Assembly (NCBI GenBank): GCA_001275005.1
Contig: JWZX01003334.1
Location: 1 to 57,993, forward strand
Length of the DNA stretch: 57,993 nt
Reading direction: 5' to 3'
Source: Chrysochromulina tobinii
Taxonomy: Eukaryota > Haptophyta > Prymnesiales > Chrysochromulinaceae
The notes below the pieces were generated by a model. The model saw only the letters and a program-made list of their open reading frames with translations. It made no database searches and was not told the origin of the DNA. The translations under genes were made by a program, and so were the position numbers. Positions 30,411-41,189 of this stretch are shown here, piece after piece (position 1 is the stretch's first letter; each line of letters begins with the position of its first letter).

Positions 30411-31346
30411 TTAGTACGCCCACCGCGCCTCCTCCTCTTGGTACCACGCGAGCATGCCGATCAGCGTCTGTCCGCGCTCCTTGCCCTCGCACATGGCGCA
30501 GGCGAGGATGGCGCTGTCATCGGACACGAGTTGCGCGCCGAGGATGCGGCTGAGTATCTGCAGCCGATTGAAGCTCATGCGCGGGCAGCCGAGCACGCGC
30601 AAAGACGCGAGCGTTGGCGGAAGTCTCTCGAGCGTCGCATCTCCAAGTGCCGGGCAGAAGCTCATGTCGAGAGACTGCAGCCCCGGCAGCGCCATCAGCA
30701 GCGCCGACACGTCCTCATCGATGGCTTGTGAGCAGTGTGAGAGCGAGAGCTGGCGCAGACGGTGCGCGACCGGCAGCGTGCCGGCCATGGCGGTCGCTGC
30801 GAAGTCGACAGTCACGTGCTCACAGCCGCGCAGCTCGAGCACCTCTAGCTGTTTGAGGCCATCGAGCACAAAGCAGAGCGCCTCGCTGCTCAGGTGGCCC
30901 GAGCCCGGAAGGCGCAATTCGGCGAGTAAAGGGCAGGCCTCGACGATCTCGCGCACGCCCTCGTCGAGCACGCTGCCGCAGCGGGCGACAAGTGCAGGCG
31001 CAAACTCGAGGGAGTTCCGTGAGGGCGCATGCTTACAGAACGTGGGCCGGTGGGTGGCGCGCTCGGGCAGGTGCACGTTCAGCACACGGGCAGCTGAACA
31101 GTGCGGACTCTGACGCAAGTAGGCTGTGAGTGCGGCGGCTGGAAGCGTGATCTTCTCCCAGCAGATCGCCTCCGTCTGGATGATGGAGTGGAAGGTCTTC
31201 GACGTGCGAGCCATCGCAGCCAGCTCGGCGAGCCCATCGATATTCGAGCAGAGGTGAACGAGCGTATCGTAGGGTAGCGCCGCGAGTGTGAGCGTCGCGT
31301 CCGTTGAAGCGCGAGCGCGGCGAGTGCTGGCCGAGGGGACTGGCAT
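30411..31346 (-). CDS. F-box/leucine-rich-repeat protein
   Basis: A 311-residue protein. An F-box-like segment at about 20-60 (LAALPYDTLVHLCSNIDGLA, then MARTSKTFHSIIQTEAICWEK) is followed by about five to six leucine-rich repeats (LLAELRLPGSGHLSS; LEVLELRGCEHVT; LRQLSLSHCSQAI; LQSLDMSFCPALG; LASLRVLGCPRMS) of the Cys-containing type found in FBXL proteins. Such proteins recruit substrates to SCF (Skp1-Cullin-F-box) ubiquitin ligases. The C-terminal tail is short, with a Cys pair (CAMC). The substrate is unknown. A compact, intronless gene. Confidence 0.82.
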   Translation of the reverse strand: MPVPSASTRRARASTDATLTLAALPYDTLVHLCSNIDGLAELAAMARTSKTFHSIIQTEAICWEKITLPAAALTAYLRQSPHCSAARVLNVHLPERATHRPTFCKHAPSRNSLEFAPALVARCGSVLDEGVREIVEACPLLAELRLPGSGHLSSEALCFVLDGLKQLEVLELRGCEHVTVDFAATAMAGTLPVAHRLRQLSLSHCSQAIDEDVSALLMALPGLQSLDMSFCPALGDATLERLPPTLASLRVLGCPRMSFNRLQILSRILGAQLVSDDSAILACAMCEGKERGQTLIGMLAWYQEEEARWAY

Positions 31347-31674
31347 GTGGTCCGACGACGCGAGACCTCCGACGATCGCTCAAATTCGACCCGCGACCGC
31401 GCTCGGATATCCGAGCGCCACTGGAGCGCCATCGAAACCGCAAAACATGGCCAACACTCGTCAGCTCAACTCTCGTGCCCTTTTTGGTGTTGTAGTGTCA
31501 GAGGACACTCTAGATGAATATGTACACAAAGAGTGTGCGGTGCCGACAGTGTTCGCGGTCGTTTGGCCAGCTTGGGTTCCTTGTTCTTGTATGCAGTTCT
31601 TGTAGAGCGTCTAGGCTCTGTGTTCTCTGCTCGATGGATACCAAGCGCCAACGCGCTCGCTCGCTCAAGAGGTC
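31347..31674. other. Intergenic segment, nothing recognised
   Basis: About 330 bases between two leftward genes (the F-box protein's start and the dehydrogenase's stop). Nothing is recognised in it. Confidence 0.5.
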
Positions 31675-32907
31675 TCAGAGCTCATCGTGCTTGCCGCCGC
31701 CGCCGCGCGCTGCCGCCTTCGCCGTCGCCTTGGGCCAAGTCGAGTTGATCGAGGCGAGCAGCTCGACGCGTGTCCACAGCCGTTCGGCCACCTCGGCCGG
31801 CCAAAGCATAGGGTCGTACGGCCGAAGCGGCTGCCAGAGCAGATGGCCTGCGCGGTGCGCTGCTGCGTCGAGTGAAGTCAAACGCGGCCCGGGCGGCTCA
31901 CTCAGCCACATCTCGTCTGCCTCGCCCTCGAGGGCGGCCATCGTCATGGGCAGCGCACCGTCGGCTGCGTGCACCGCGTAGCCGTCCATGTACGCACGCA
32001 TGCTCTTGATCCCTCGGCGTGAGAGCCCGAGGGTGTGTACGAGCTCCTGCTGGTAAGGAATTCCCGTGGCCGCAAGGCCCGGGTCGGCGACGAGAGCCGC
32101 GCCGGTCACGCCCGCGGAGGCCAGACGCGTGTTGAGCGCCCGGGCGTATAGGCAGAGCGCAGCCTTCGAGAGCGCGTACTGGGAAGATGGCGAGTCGCTG
32201 AATCCGGCGCCTCGCAAGTCCGACAGCGACGACTGCGCCGCGTTCTGACGTGCTGAGCTCGTGTGCACGACGATGCGCGCGTAGGTCGAGCGCTGAAGGC
32301 TGGGCAGCAGCTCGCGCACGAGCAGCGCGTGCCCGAGAAGGTTCACCTGCATGGTCGCCTCCTCATTATCTGCGGTGAGCTGAAGTTGGTCGCGCGGGCT
32401 CCCGCCGCGGCCCGCGTTGAGGCAGAGCACATCGATCGGCCGCCCGCCCTCGTGCAGATGCGCGCCGAACGCGCGCACGGACGCAAACGAGGCGAGGTCG
32501 AGCGTCGCCTCGGGCACCTCGACGGTCGCGTTTGGCAGTGCCGCTCGGATGGCGGCGGCCGCCCCGCGCGTCTCGAACTCGAGGCCTGGCCGCGACGGGA
32601 GGACCACTGCCAGGCCGATGGAGGCGAGCATTTTGGCTACAAAGAAGCCGATACCAGACGAGCCGCCGGTGATGAGCGCACGGCGACCGCGCTGGCGCTC
32701 ACCATGCTCGCGCAGAAGGTGCACCATCGCGGCAGTGATCCAGCGTGGCTCAGGCCCACCCCACTCGTGCGCGAGCGCCGCCTCATACTCGCCCTCCTCT
32801 GTCGGGTGCAAAGTGAGCTCGAGACCATCGAGCGTGCCCGTGTCGCGCAGGCTGTTGGCCGCGGCGCGACTTGCGTCATCATTGTCTTTCGGGACGCCGC
32901 CCTGCAT
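31675..32907 (-). CDS. Short-chain dehydrogenase/reductase ending in HDEL
   Basis: About 410 residues from the Met at 32907; the frame runs on to 33027. The SDR core is complete: RRALITGGSSGIG (cofactor loop), LCLNAGRGG (NAG motif), a catalytic Ser in IVVHTSSAR, and the YALSK Tyr-Lys pair. It therefore oxidises or reduces an alcohol/carbonyl with NAD(P)(H). The size and the long insertion before the active Tyr resemble retinol-dehydrogenase/protochlorophyllide-reductase-type SDRs. The C-terminus reads GGGGKHDEL, a KDEL-type ER retrieval signal. No signal peptide is visible, so a 5' exon may be missing or the HDEL may be fortuitous. The gene is divergent from a small candidate gene at 33064. 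Confidence 0.8.
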   Translation of the reverse strand: MQGGVPKDNDDASRAAANSLRDTGTLDGLELTLHPTEEGEYEAALAHEWGGPEPRWITAAMVHLLREHGERQRGRRALITGGSSGIGFFVAKMLASIGLAVVLPSRPGLEFETRGAAAAIRAALPNATVEVPEATLDLASFASVRAFGAHLHEGGRPIDVLCLNAGRGGSPRDQLQLTADNEEATMQVNLLGHALLVRELLPSLQRSTYARIVVHTSSARQNAAQSSLSDLRGAGFSDSPSSQYALSKAALCLYARALNTRLASAGVTGAALVADPGLAATGIPYQQELVHTLGLSRRGIKSMRAYMDGYAVHAADGALPMTMAALEGEADEMWLSEPPGPRLTSLDAAAHRAGHLLWQPLRPYDPMLWPAEVAERLWTRVELLASINSTWPKATAKAAARGGGGKHDEL

Positions 32908-33063
32908 TCTCGCGCGTCTGTCTCTTGTGAAGCATTCTCTTGTGCAGCGAAATTGGCTTGGCGTAGGCGGTTCGGCTGTAGCCTCAACTCGCTCCCTTGT
33001 GAACCATTTTTCATTCACACTGCGCACCTCGCCGCTTCTTGGAAGGTTCAGTCGGACCCGACC

Positions 33064-33300
33064 ATGTTGGTCGCAACGGGACGCACGCTAGCGCGACGCG
33101 CGGTGCCACGCCACCGCTCGGGCGTTCTTGTGGTCGAGACGGTGGCACAAACTGCGCTGGCGAGTGAAAAGCCGAAGCACGCGAAGGCAGAGTGGGATGG
33201 CACCCGCCCCCAGGGGTGGTGTGGGGGCTTTATCCATGATGGAAAAGAGGGCTTCTTCGAGCATCAACCTGGCTTCTTGCGCGCGAGGGTACGGTGTTGA
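33064..33300 (+). CDS. Small candidate protein with mitochondrial-type N-terminus
   Basis: A 78-residue frame starting MLVATGRTLARRAVPRHRSG. This is an Arg-rich, acid-free leader typical of a mitochondrial presequence. It then has VLVVETVAQ and a compact C-terminal part with GWCGGFIHDGKEGFFEHQPG. It begins 156 bases from the divergent dehydrogenase start, so the two could share a promoter. The frame is part of a longer one that runs antisense through the dehydrogenase; only the part from 33064 looks coding. No family recognised. Confidence 0.45.
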   Translation: MLVATGRTLARRAVPRHRSGVLVVETVAQTALASEKPKHAKAEWDGTRPQGWCGGFIHDGKEGFFEHQPGFLRARVRC

Positions 33301-33827
33301 GCTTGATATCCGTTCGCTGCTTTGGATTTTCGCATCATGCTCTCAAGCTACCTTTAGACGCGATGTTCGACGACGACTCGATGCTCACAGCAGTCACTGC
33401 ACACACGCCATTCGCCTTAGGCCTTGTGCCCGATTGAGTGCCCCGCGAGGGCGGCGCCGGGCAAGGGCGAAGGGGGCGCTGCCAGTGCTGCCTCACAGAT
33501 TAACAGAAAAACAGCCTCACATGAACAAGCTCGATCGCAGAGTCACATAAGTTCCCAAGAGTAGCAGTCGTACTACAGTACGGGTTAATAGGGCAGGTAA
33601 ATGCATATATTCGCAGTTAGATTTCCCGAGAGACCCTTGGTACATTGAGCGCATCGCCCCATGCCGCGCGCGTTACCGCCACGTACCGGGTTGTACGCCG
33701 GGGGTAGTCTTGAGAATCATCAGAGCGACTAACAGAGTACCCGCGTGCTCTTGGTACCTGTTTTTTCTGTGTAGTGTTTTAGGAGGCCAGGCTGATCGAG
33801 ACTTGTACATACACTCACATCAGAACA
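33301..33827. other. Gene-free segment
   Basis: About 530 bases without a supported gene, between a rightward small gene and the stop of the leftward SLATT-like gene. AT-richer around 33560-33840; nothing recognised. Confidence 0.5.
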
Positions 33828-34901
33828 TCACGCGGTGTACCCCGTGACCGCCATGCCCATGGAACTGGATGCTGATGAGAACGACTCCGGGTCATTGAGT
33901 TTGGCTAGGGCATCTGTGCACTCTTCGTCGAGTACGGCAAATGCAGTTGCGTAGCGCCGGAAGTTGCCGCCAGAGTGCTGCATACGCAGCTCCTCGAGGG
34001 CAGCGGATACTAGCTGCTGTGGCGTCGACATACTGCCGTCTCGATCGGACGAGCGGCGCGACTTCATCGGCGAGTCGACGCAGCCGACAACCGGCCCATG
34101 GGCCGCCCCGCTGTAGACGCAAGCACTTTCGGACGCTCGCCTGGGCGCACCGCTCTTAGCCATGTGGCGACCGAGCATTGCAGGATCGAAGAGCTCGCCA
34201 CTCAGCACGCAAAAGTTGTCGAAGAGAAGCCGCATGCGAGTCACGAAGCGTCGACGCACCGACGACTGTTTTCTCCAGTCGTTGGCATCCTCCAGACCCC
34301 GAGCGACAGTCCCCGTGATGCTGAGCATGATAGCGAGGATACGCACCACAAAATCTGTCGTCGAGCCACATGTTGGCCTCCCAGTCGTGTAAACGCCGCC
34401 GCTCGCTCCGTCACCAAGCTCTTCGTTTCTGCTGCCATCACTTCCTGGGCTTCCAAAGGATCCGATCATGGCAATCAGGACGGGCACTGCGGCAGCGCAT
34501 ATCATCTGCGTCGCCCAAAGCTGCCTGCCTCGCCGCTGGTATGTGTTGGCCCACCGCTCATGGTCATTCATCTTCTGCACCGTAATGGCCAGCACATCTC
34601 GTTCGCTAGCATTGAGCTCAAGCCGCGCGATCCGAGCGTGCGCCGACGGATCCGAGCCGCGAAGTCGGTCGTACTCGCTCAGTATCACCGTCGGCGCGGG
34701 CAGTACTGTCGGCAAGGGCAGCATGAAGGTCGGGTCCACTGCTGAGTGCAGCGGCGTGCCATTGATATTGATGGGTCCGCTCGAGTCGCCTTCGGATTCA
34801 TCGTGGAGGCGTAGAAAGGGAGGCTGCATATGGGGCAGGATATGAGTAGGAGCGCGACGAGCACGCGGCGCCGCGGGCAGGGAATTATGGGGACGGAACA
34901 C
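33828..34901 (-). CDS. SLATT/DUF4231-like two-helix membrane protein
   Basis: A 357-residue protein. After a 100-residue N-terminus with a short helical region (ERDVLAITVQKMNDHERW) come two hydrophobic helices at about 128-150 and 183-203, separated by a Gly/Ser-rich loop. The second helix runs into ARGLEDANDWRKQSSVRRR, a basic/acidic helix. The order of helix pair followed by a charged helix (lineup of W, R and E/D residues) fits the DUF4231/SLATT group, which in bacteria forms candidate membrane effectors. In algae such proteins are of unknown function. The tail (about 265-357) is Ser-rich and disordered. The Met at 34829 is another possible start. Confidence 0.62.
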   Translation of the reverse strand: MFRPHNSLPAAPRARRAPTHILPHMQPPFLRLHDESEGDSSGPININGTPLHSAVDPTFMLPLPTVLPAPTVILSEYDRLRGSDPSAHARIARLELNASERDVLAITVQKMNDHERWANTYQRRGRQLWATQMICAAAVPVLIAMIGSFGSPGSDGSRNEELGDGASGGVYTTGRPTCGSTTDFVVRILAIMLSITGTVARGLEDANDWRKQSSVRRRFVTRMRLLFDNFCVLSGELFDPAMLGRHMAKSGAPRRASESACVYSGAAHGPVVGCVDSPMKSRRSSDRDGSMSTPQQLVSAALEELRMQHSGGNFRRYATAFAVLDEECTDALAKLNDPESFSSASSSMGMAVTGYTA

Positions 34902-35371
34902 GGGGGCCCGCGGTCAGACAACCAGTCCAAATCGAAATGCACGTTCGGGGCCTTGTAATCGCGCAACGCGTGACGAAACTTGGGCTACATGTAGGGGTGA
35001 CAGCGGCGGATAACAAGGTGGCGGGAAATGAGCATTTGGATTGAGTGTGCGCGTGTTGAGTGTGTTATTGAGACACAGACGCACACCGTAGTACAATAAG
35101 GGGCGACGCTTTTGGGGCGACAGGTCGAGGCGTCGAGCGACGAGCGTGCGACCTACCTTCGAGTTTTACTAGTATGTACTGAAGGTCTGTATGTCCATAC
35201 TGTTCAGATGTGCACATGAATGAGAAGTTGAGAACTAACGTGTCAAGCCAAGTCAAGTCAAGCCACTACATAAACATCAGACAACCTGAGGAAGAATTGA
35301 CTTGACTTGACTTGACTTGACTTGACTTGACTTGACTGTTTCTACGGCGCGTTGTGCTGATCTGCGAGCCG
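34902..35371. other. Divergent intergenic region with two (TTGAC)n tracts
   Basis: About 470 bases separate the starts of the leftward SLATT-like and rightward DENND6-like genes. It contains a tract on the opposite strand (GTCAAGCCAAGTCAAGTCAAGCC, 35242-35262) and a longer TTGACTTGAC tract (35297-35337). The two are inverted relative to each other and could pair as a hairpin. Confidence 0.6.
35242..35337. promoter_or_regulatory. Inverted (TTGAC)n tracts upstream of the DENND6-like gene
   Basis: The right tract (eight TTGAC units, 35297-35337) ends 34 bases before the ATG at 35372. The left tract carries the reverse-complement unit. A promoter or stem-loop role is an inference from location and recurrence. 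Confidence 0.5.
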
Positions 35372-37015
35372 ATGGAGGCCTCGGGCTTCGGGCACGGCGA
35401 CGCGTACGTTCACAGCGCGCACTGTGTCAACTTCGATGTGGACATTGGCCACGTGATAGAGGCAAGCTGGCCGAGGAAGCTGACGGCCGCTGAGGAGACC
35501 ACGTTGTGCTTTGCAGCAATGCCTGACTCGCAGCCAAGCTCCGGTGGCCTGGGCGACAGCTGCTTCGCCTTTCACTTCCTGAGCGAGAGCGGCCGCGCGC
35601 TGTGGGGTTTCTCGCTCTTCCGCGCACGGCGCGAGTCCAGTCAGCGGCGCGGCGTCTTCCAGAAGTCACTCGTGCTCCTCAGTGACAAGCCGTTTTTTCA
35701 GCTCTTCCGCTCTGCAGTCACGTTGCTAGCGGACGCCTACTTCGCATCGGGATCGAAAGCACTTTCGGCGGCGCTACGGAGCATGGACGCCTGGCCCCCT
35801 GCGCATCAGCCAGGGCTCTACGCCGGCCTAGGCCTGCTGCAGCAGACGCTGACGCTCGCGACTGAGGCGTGCGAGGCTGGGCCTGTCTTCGCGCTGCCGT
35901 GCGCCGCGCCCGCCTCTGCACCGAACACCGCCAGCGACGCCACGTGCACAGCGCCGGCGCCGGCGTCCGGCCCGAGCGGTGCACTGCGCGAGCCGGTCGC
36001 GGTGCGCTCGCTGTGCGCGTTGGGAGGCGAGTGCTGGACGCTTTGGCAGCTGCTTTTGACGGGTGAGTCGCTCGTTGTGCTGACCCCGTCGCCGCACCAG
36101 TGCAGTGACATCGTGCTCGCGCTGCCCGCGCTGATCGCGCCGCTGCCGTGCATGTCAAACGTTCGTCCGTACCTTACCGTCCACGCGCCGGACTGGGAGG
36201 TGCATTTGACCGGCACAGGACCGCCGCCGGGCTCTGGTCTGCTCGTCGGCGCCACCAACCCCATGCTCAGCCGAAACCCTCCGGCATGGCTGTCACTGCT
36301 GGTTCTCGAGGCGCGCGAGGCGTCCGCATCGACGGCGGCGGCGGCGTCGCAGCCACCGCTGCCAGCCGTGCCCACTCAAGGCGGTGGCCTCGGCTTACTC
36401 TTTGGCTTCGGGCCGAGCGCCGAGGTGGCGCGCGCCGACGCGGCGCTGAGCGGCTCGTGGGCGGCAGCCCGCTGGAAGTCGCACGTCGAGGTGGTCGTAC
36501 GCGCAGATGAGCACGTACTCCACCGGCTGCGTGAGGCCGAGGCTGTTGCCGCCGCCGCCGCCGTGCCGCTGGCCATGGCGCGTTCAGCAGCGAGCAGCAG
36601 CAGCAGCGGCGGCGGCGGCGACGACGGCGGCACCGCGGGGCGCGGCGACCGGCTGCTGCGCGAGCACTTTGAGCAGCTCACCCTATCTTTCCTCCAGCCG
36701 CTCGAGCGCTTCACAACGATGGGTTCGCTGCAGATCGGCTCCCACATGCGCCCGACTGCCGAGGGCGGCGGCGGTGGCGCCAACGGCGACGGGCGCGAGT
36801 CTCTCGGGTTGATGCTGCATGAATGGAGCTACGAGGCGCAGACACGCTTTCTGCGCGAGGTCGAGGCCATGGAGCCGCCGCCGCTGCCGCGCTCGATTGT
36901 GCCTCAGCGGGCCGACCTGCTGCGGCTGTACACGGCCTTCCTGCGCACGCCCCACTTTGCGCAATGGTGGGAGTCCCGTCGACGACGAGTGGACGCTGGG
37001 CTTCATCACGGGTAG
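35372..37015 (+). CDS. DENND6-like DENN-domain protein
   Basis: About 547 residues from the ATG at 35372. The N-terminal part follows DENND6 closely: HCVNFDVDIGHVIEASWP, a CFAAMPDS segment, GLGDSCFAFHFLSESG, GFSLFRARR, then RGVFQKSLVLLSDKPFFQLF. The central DENN region continues with LCALGGECWTLWQLLLTGESLVVLTPSP and SNVRPYLTVHAPDW. DENND6 proteins activate Rab14 (exchange factor) on endosomes, so this probably regulates membrane traffic. Two Ala/Gly-rich insertions (about 380-440) are unusual for the family. The C-terminus (ESRRRRVDAGLHHG) looks unlike DENND6 and may be read past an unrecognised splice donor near 36980. Confidence 0.8.
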   Translation: MEASGFGHGDAYVHSAHCVNFDVDIGHVIEASWPRKLTAAEETTLCFAAMPDSQPSSGGLGDSCFAFHFLSESGRALWGFSLFRARRESSQRRGVFQKSLVLLSDKPFFQLFRSAVTLLADAYFASGSKALSAALRSMDAWPPAHQPGLYAGLGLLQQTLTLATEACEAGPVFALPCAAPASAPNTASDATCTAPAPASGPSGALREPVAVRSLCALGGECWTLWQLLLTGESLVVLTPSPHQCSDIVLALPALIAPLPCMSNVRPYLTVHAPDWEVHLTGTGPPPGSGLLVGATNPMLSRNPPAWLSLLVLEAREASASTAAAASQPPLPAVPTQGGGLGLLFGFGPSAEVARADAALSGSWAAARWKSHVEVVVRADEHVLHRLREAEAVAAAAAVPLAMARSAASSSSSGGGGDDGGTAGRGDRLLREHFEQLTLSFLQPLERFTTMGSLQIGSHMRPTAEGGGGGANGDGRESLGLMLHEWSYEAQTRFLREVEAMEPPPLPRSIVPQRADLLRLYTAFLRTPHFAQWWESRRRRVDAGLHHG

Positions 37016-37591
37016 TGATGCGCAACTCCAACTGCCGGCGACCCCCCACGCCGTGGCCGACGGGATCGGGGATGCAGCCCGCTCGTACGTTGACGAACAG
37101 TCGAAACAGGCCAGGGCAATCAGCCGCGCGGACCCGTACAGCGGGACAGGACGGCTCGCCGCGTGTGTTACATCGCGCGCGTGACTGGGTGCGCGACCGC
37201 GCGCGCGCGCGCGGTCCGCGGTCCCGCCCGGGTCGACGGCCCGCGGCGGGTCAGACACCGACGGACCGGATACACGTGTCAATGTGAGTTGCCGGGACCC
37301 ACTTCTTGCGACCGCAGCAGTGTGACTGTCACACCGCTACAAAAGTATATCACAGCGGCTGCACAGGTTTTGGAAAGGTAATTTGATAGGTAGCGCGACC
37401 GACAGAGAACGGGGGGGACGGCGTTGACTCGACCCGATGCCCGCACAACAGGCACGAGATCACAACACGGCTGCCCGTACTGAGGAATCGCGCAAGGCTC
37501 AGCCGCCCCGACACGCCACTCCGCCCCCCGCAATGAAGCGGTGAGGCGGCTGCGAGTCCCGACGAGCAGAAGGCCGTGGCTGACAAGCAAT
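37016..37591. other. Gene-free segment between convergent genes
   Basis: About 575 bases. The DENND6-like gene reads in from the left and LC8 from the right. A (GC)n-like patch at about 37195-37215 is the only noticeable pattern. Confidence 0.5.
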
Positions 37592-38600
<1,009 letters not shown>

Positions 38601-40925
38601 ATGCCAGTTCCTTGGATGTGCAACGCGGACCACGGCGCTCAGCTCGCATGGAAAGCGGCATCCAAAGAAGCCGCAAAGAATGCGGAGGCATGCTCTCCGA
38701 CAAGGGTTACGGCGGATCCTTTGTTCATGGTCGCGAAAAAGCCTCCGCTCGCGCGGCGCGCCTGTTTCACACCGCACCCGAGCTGGCAGTTGCACAAGGG
38801 AGAGAAGGCAGCGACGTCGGTGCCGTCCAGCTCGATCGTCATTAAGACGGCGCTGCTCTTTGAGTGCGCTGCTTCCGACGACGACGCCCGTGCCGCCAGC
38901 GCTTTGTCGGAGGTGGTGAACCTCAACGCCTGCTGCACCGGGACTGGGGATACTTTAGTGCACGTGGCCGCGGCGCACGGCAGCCAGCGAATGCTCGCAT
39001 GGCTGCTCGAGCGCGTCGCCGAGGGCGCCTGCTGCCCGACCCTGGTCAACGACGCCGGGCAGACCCCTCTTGAGGTCGCCGAAGCGCAAGGGCATTCGGT
39101 GTTTGCGGCGACACTCCGCGAGCGCCTTCGCGACCCGTCGAAACGAGCCCACTACTGCGGATCGGTTGGCTGCTGGAAGCTCGGCTCCAAGTGTTGCAAC
39201 CGCTGCCAGCAGGCCTGGTACTGCAGCACTGAGTGCCAGCGCGCTGCGCACAGCGCCCACAAGGACGCGTGCTTCGAGGTGGAGGCGGCGAGCGTGGCGG
39301 AGGCGGCCTATACGGCGGCCGTACCGCCCGAGGGGACGCCCACGTCCAAGGAGCGCTCAGCCGAGTGGCGCGCGCGCGGCCTATACGGCGTCGGCGCCCT
39401 GGAGGACGACGAGCATGCATGCACGCTCGAGAGATTGCCAGAGGACGTGGCGATGTGCGTGGAGCGCGTCGCGGCAGCTTGCGACGCGGCGATCATGGAG
39501 GATCTCGAGGAGGCAAAACAGGCGCCGGAGGAGCTGCGCACGATCCTCGACGAGGCCGAGCGAGCCGCCGCCTTCCTTCGCGACTGGCGCGGCCTCGGTG
39601 AACGCCCCGTCGGCGCTGAAGCTTGGTCGGGGATCTTCGACTGCTGGAAATGCATGCAAGGGGCCGTCTCGGCTGGGGCGACCGAGTTCGACGACACGAT
39701 CAGCGTGGCCACGCGCCAGCTCACGGACGTGCTCACGCAGCCTCTCACGGCGCTCGTCGCGCTCCATGCCGGCGGCGCCGTCAATCGGTCAGACGAGGTG
39801 ATTGTGCACGTCATCGGCGCGGCCAACGGGCGGCTGGTCCATGCAGACGGTCGCAAGGCCATCGGCACTGAAGCCCTCGGCGGCGATGCCAAGTGGCTGC
39901 TCCTGCAGGCACTGCTGCCGGGCAACCCGCCGTTGCACGTCGTGTACGTCGGCCTCCAAGTGACGCCCCACGCCACCCGACGCCTTCGGCCACGCGAGGG
40001 GCGCGCGGGCACGTCGGTCAGTGCGCACCGTTGCGAGTACGAGCACGCGCCGCTGCTGCCGCGGCCGCATCTAGTGCTCTCGCAGCACCCAGGGCTGCAG
40101 GATGGCCCGACGCTCGAAGCATGGCGCGCACGCCTCGAGCTGCTGCGCGCACGCCGACTGCTCACCGCCCTCACCATGTACGACGCGGGTGAACGTGTCC
40201 GGACTACACGCTTCCTGCTCGCGGGTGGCTTTGGCCAGCTCTTTTCGCCTCTCAGCTGCCTGTACTCGGGGCGCAATCCACTCGGCTCGCTCTTCCTGGG
40301 CGTCCATGCAGCCGAGTACTTCAGCGTCAACCACGAGCTGCTCGTCGTGCGCCCCGCGCGCCCCTCGGCCGCCGCGTCGACGGACTCTGCCGAGCTCTGG
40401 GGCAGACGGGTGGTGCTGCGCGGCCTGTGTGGCGATCCGAGCCTCAACGGGCGTGCAGGCCTGTGCGGGGAGCTTCGTCAGAGCTCGCAGCGCTATCGCG
40501 TGGTGCTGGATGCGAACGAGGACCATCTCGAACGCACTGTTCTCGTTACGCATGCGAACCTACAGTGCGACGAGATCGACCTCGCACCCGAGATCGACCT
40601 CGCACCGCCTGCGCCGGCCGACGCGCCGGCTGCCTCGCCGGACGCGCCCGCTGACGCGCCGGCTTCCGGTCGCGGCGGCGAGTGTTGCGGCGGCGAGGGC
40701 GGCGAGGGCGGCGGGTGCGGGTGCGGCGAGGGCGGTGGCGCCGAGGGCGGCGGTGTCCTGGACGACAAAAGCGGCGGCGGAGGCAGCGGCAGCGCCGGAG
40801 GCAGAAGCGCCGGCAGCAGAAGCGGCGGCGGCGGCGGTGGCGGCAAAGACATGCCTGATCGGCACGACTTCAGCCGCTTGAGCGCTCCCACGGCCGCCGC
40901 GTTGCCCGTGCATCTGGACTGGTGA
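38601..40925 (+). CDS. Ankyrin - MYND zinc finger - MSS51-like C-terminal domain protein
   Basis: About 774 residues from the ATG at 38601 (38616 is possible). Two ankyrin repeats at about 114-175 (GDTLVHVAAAHGSQRMLAWLLE; AGQTPLEVAEAQGHS) lead to a MYND zinc finger at about 184-221 (CGSVGC...CNRCQQAWYCSTECQRAAHSAHKDAC). The region at about 395-595 (VIVHVIGAANGRLV; LLPGNPPLHVVYVGLQ; HPGLQ) resembles the Mss51/mitochondrial splicing suppressor 51 C-terminal domain often found with MYND fingers. Next is a segment reading GDPSLNGRAGLCGELRQSSQRYRV, then a Gly/Ala-rich tail. MYND fingers bind proline-rich peptides. No SET domain is seen. Function unknown. Confidence 0.82.
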   Translation: MPVPWMCNADHGAQLAWKAASKEAAKNAEACSPTRVTADPLFMVAKKPPLARRACFTPHPSWQLHKGEKAATSVPSSSIVIKTALLFECAASDDDARAASALSEVVNLNACCTGTGDTLVHVAAAHGSQRMLAWLLERVAEGACCPTLVNDAGQTPLEVAEAQGHSVFAATLRERLRDPSKRAHYCGSVGCWKLGSKCCNRCQQAWYCSTECQRAAHSAHKDACFEVEAASVAEAAYTAAVPPEGTPTSKERSAEWRARGLYGVGALEDDEHACTLERLPEDVAMCVERVAAACDAAIMEDLEEAKQAPEELRTILDEAERAAAFLRDWRGLGERPVGAEAWSGIFDCWKCMQGAVSAGATEFDDTISVATRQLTDVLTQPLTALVALHAGGAVNRSDEVIVHVIGAANGRLVHADGRKAIGTEALGGDAKWLLLQALLPGNPPLHVVYVGLQVTPHATRRLRPREGRAGTSVSAHRCEYEHAPLLPRPHLVLSQHPGLQDGPTLEAWRARLELLRARRLLTALTMYDAGERVRTTRFLLAGGFGQLFSPLSCLYSGRNPLGSLFLGVHAAEYFSVNHELLVVRPARPSAAASTDSAELWGRRVVLRGLCGDPSLNGRAGLCGELRQSSQRYRVVLDANEDHLERTVLVTHANLQCDEIDLAPEIDLAPPAPADAPAASPDAPADAPASGRGGECCGGEGGEGGGCGCGEGGGAEGGGVLDDKSGGGGSGSAGGRSAGSRSGGGGGGGKDMPDRHDFSRLSAPTAAALPVHLDW

Positions 40926-41189
40926 CACAAGTAGAGAGCGAGAGCAGCGCGCGCGCGTGTGCTTTTGCGCGTGCCGTAATTCGCATACCGATAATAAAAC
41001 GCTTAGTTTGCGGCCCGCGCCCGCATCAAATGACCGTGATCGACGGCACGTAAACAACGAAATGTAGAGCCCGGTACAGCTGAACGCCTCACCGCCGGGT
41101 CGGTCGTATGTACACCCGGGCAGGGGGGCGTAGGCGTGCCGCGACGCGAGATACAAGCTCAACGGAACGCGACCACCTTTGAATCCACC

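Noticed and set aside
36976-37184. Possible extra exon of the DENND6-like gene in another frame (VDDEWTLGFITGSDAQLQL and following)
   Set aside because: The composition looks protein-like, but I could not find a donor/acceptor pair that joins it, so it is only mentioned as a caveat.
39308-40447. 379-residue minus-strand frame
   Set aside because: Antisense to the MYND/MSS51-like gene.
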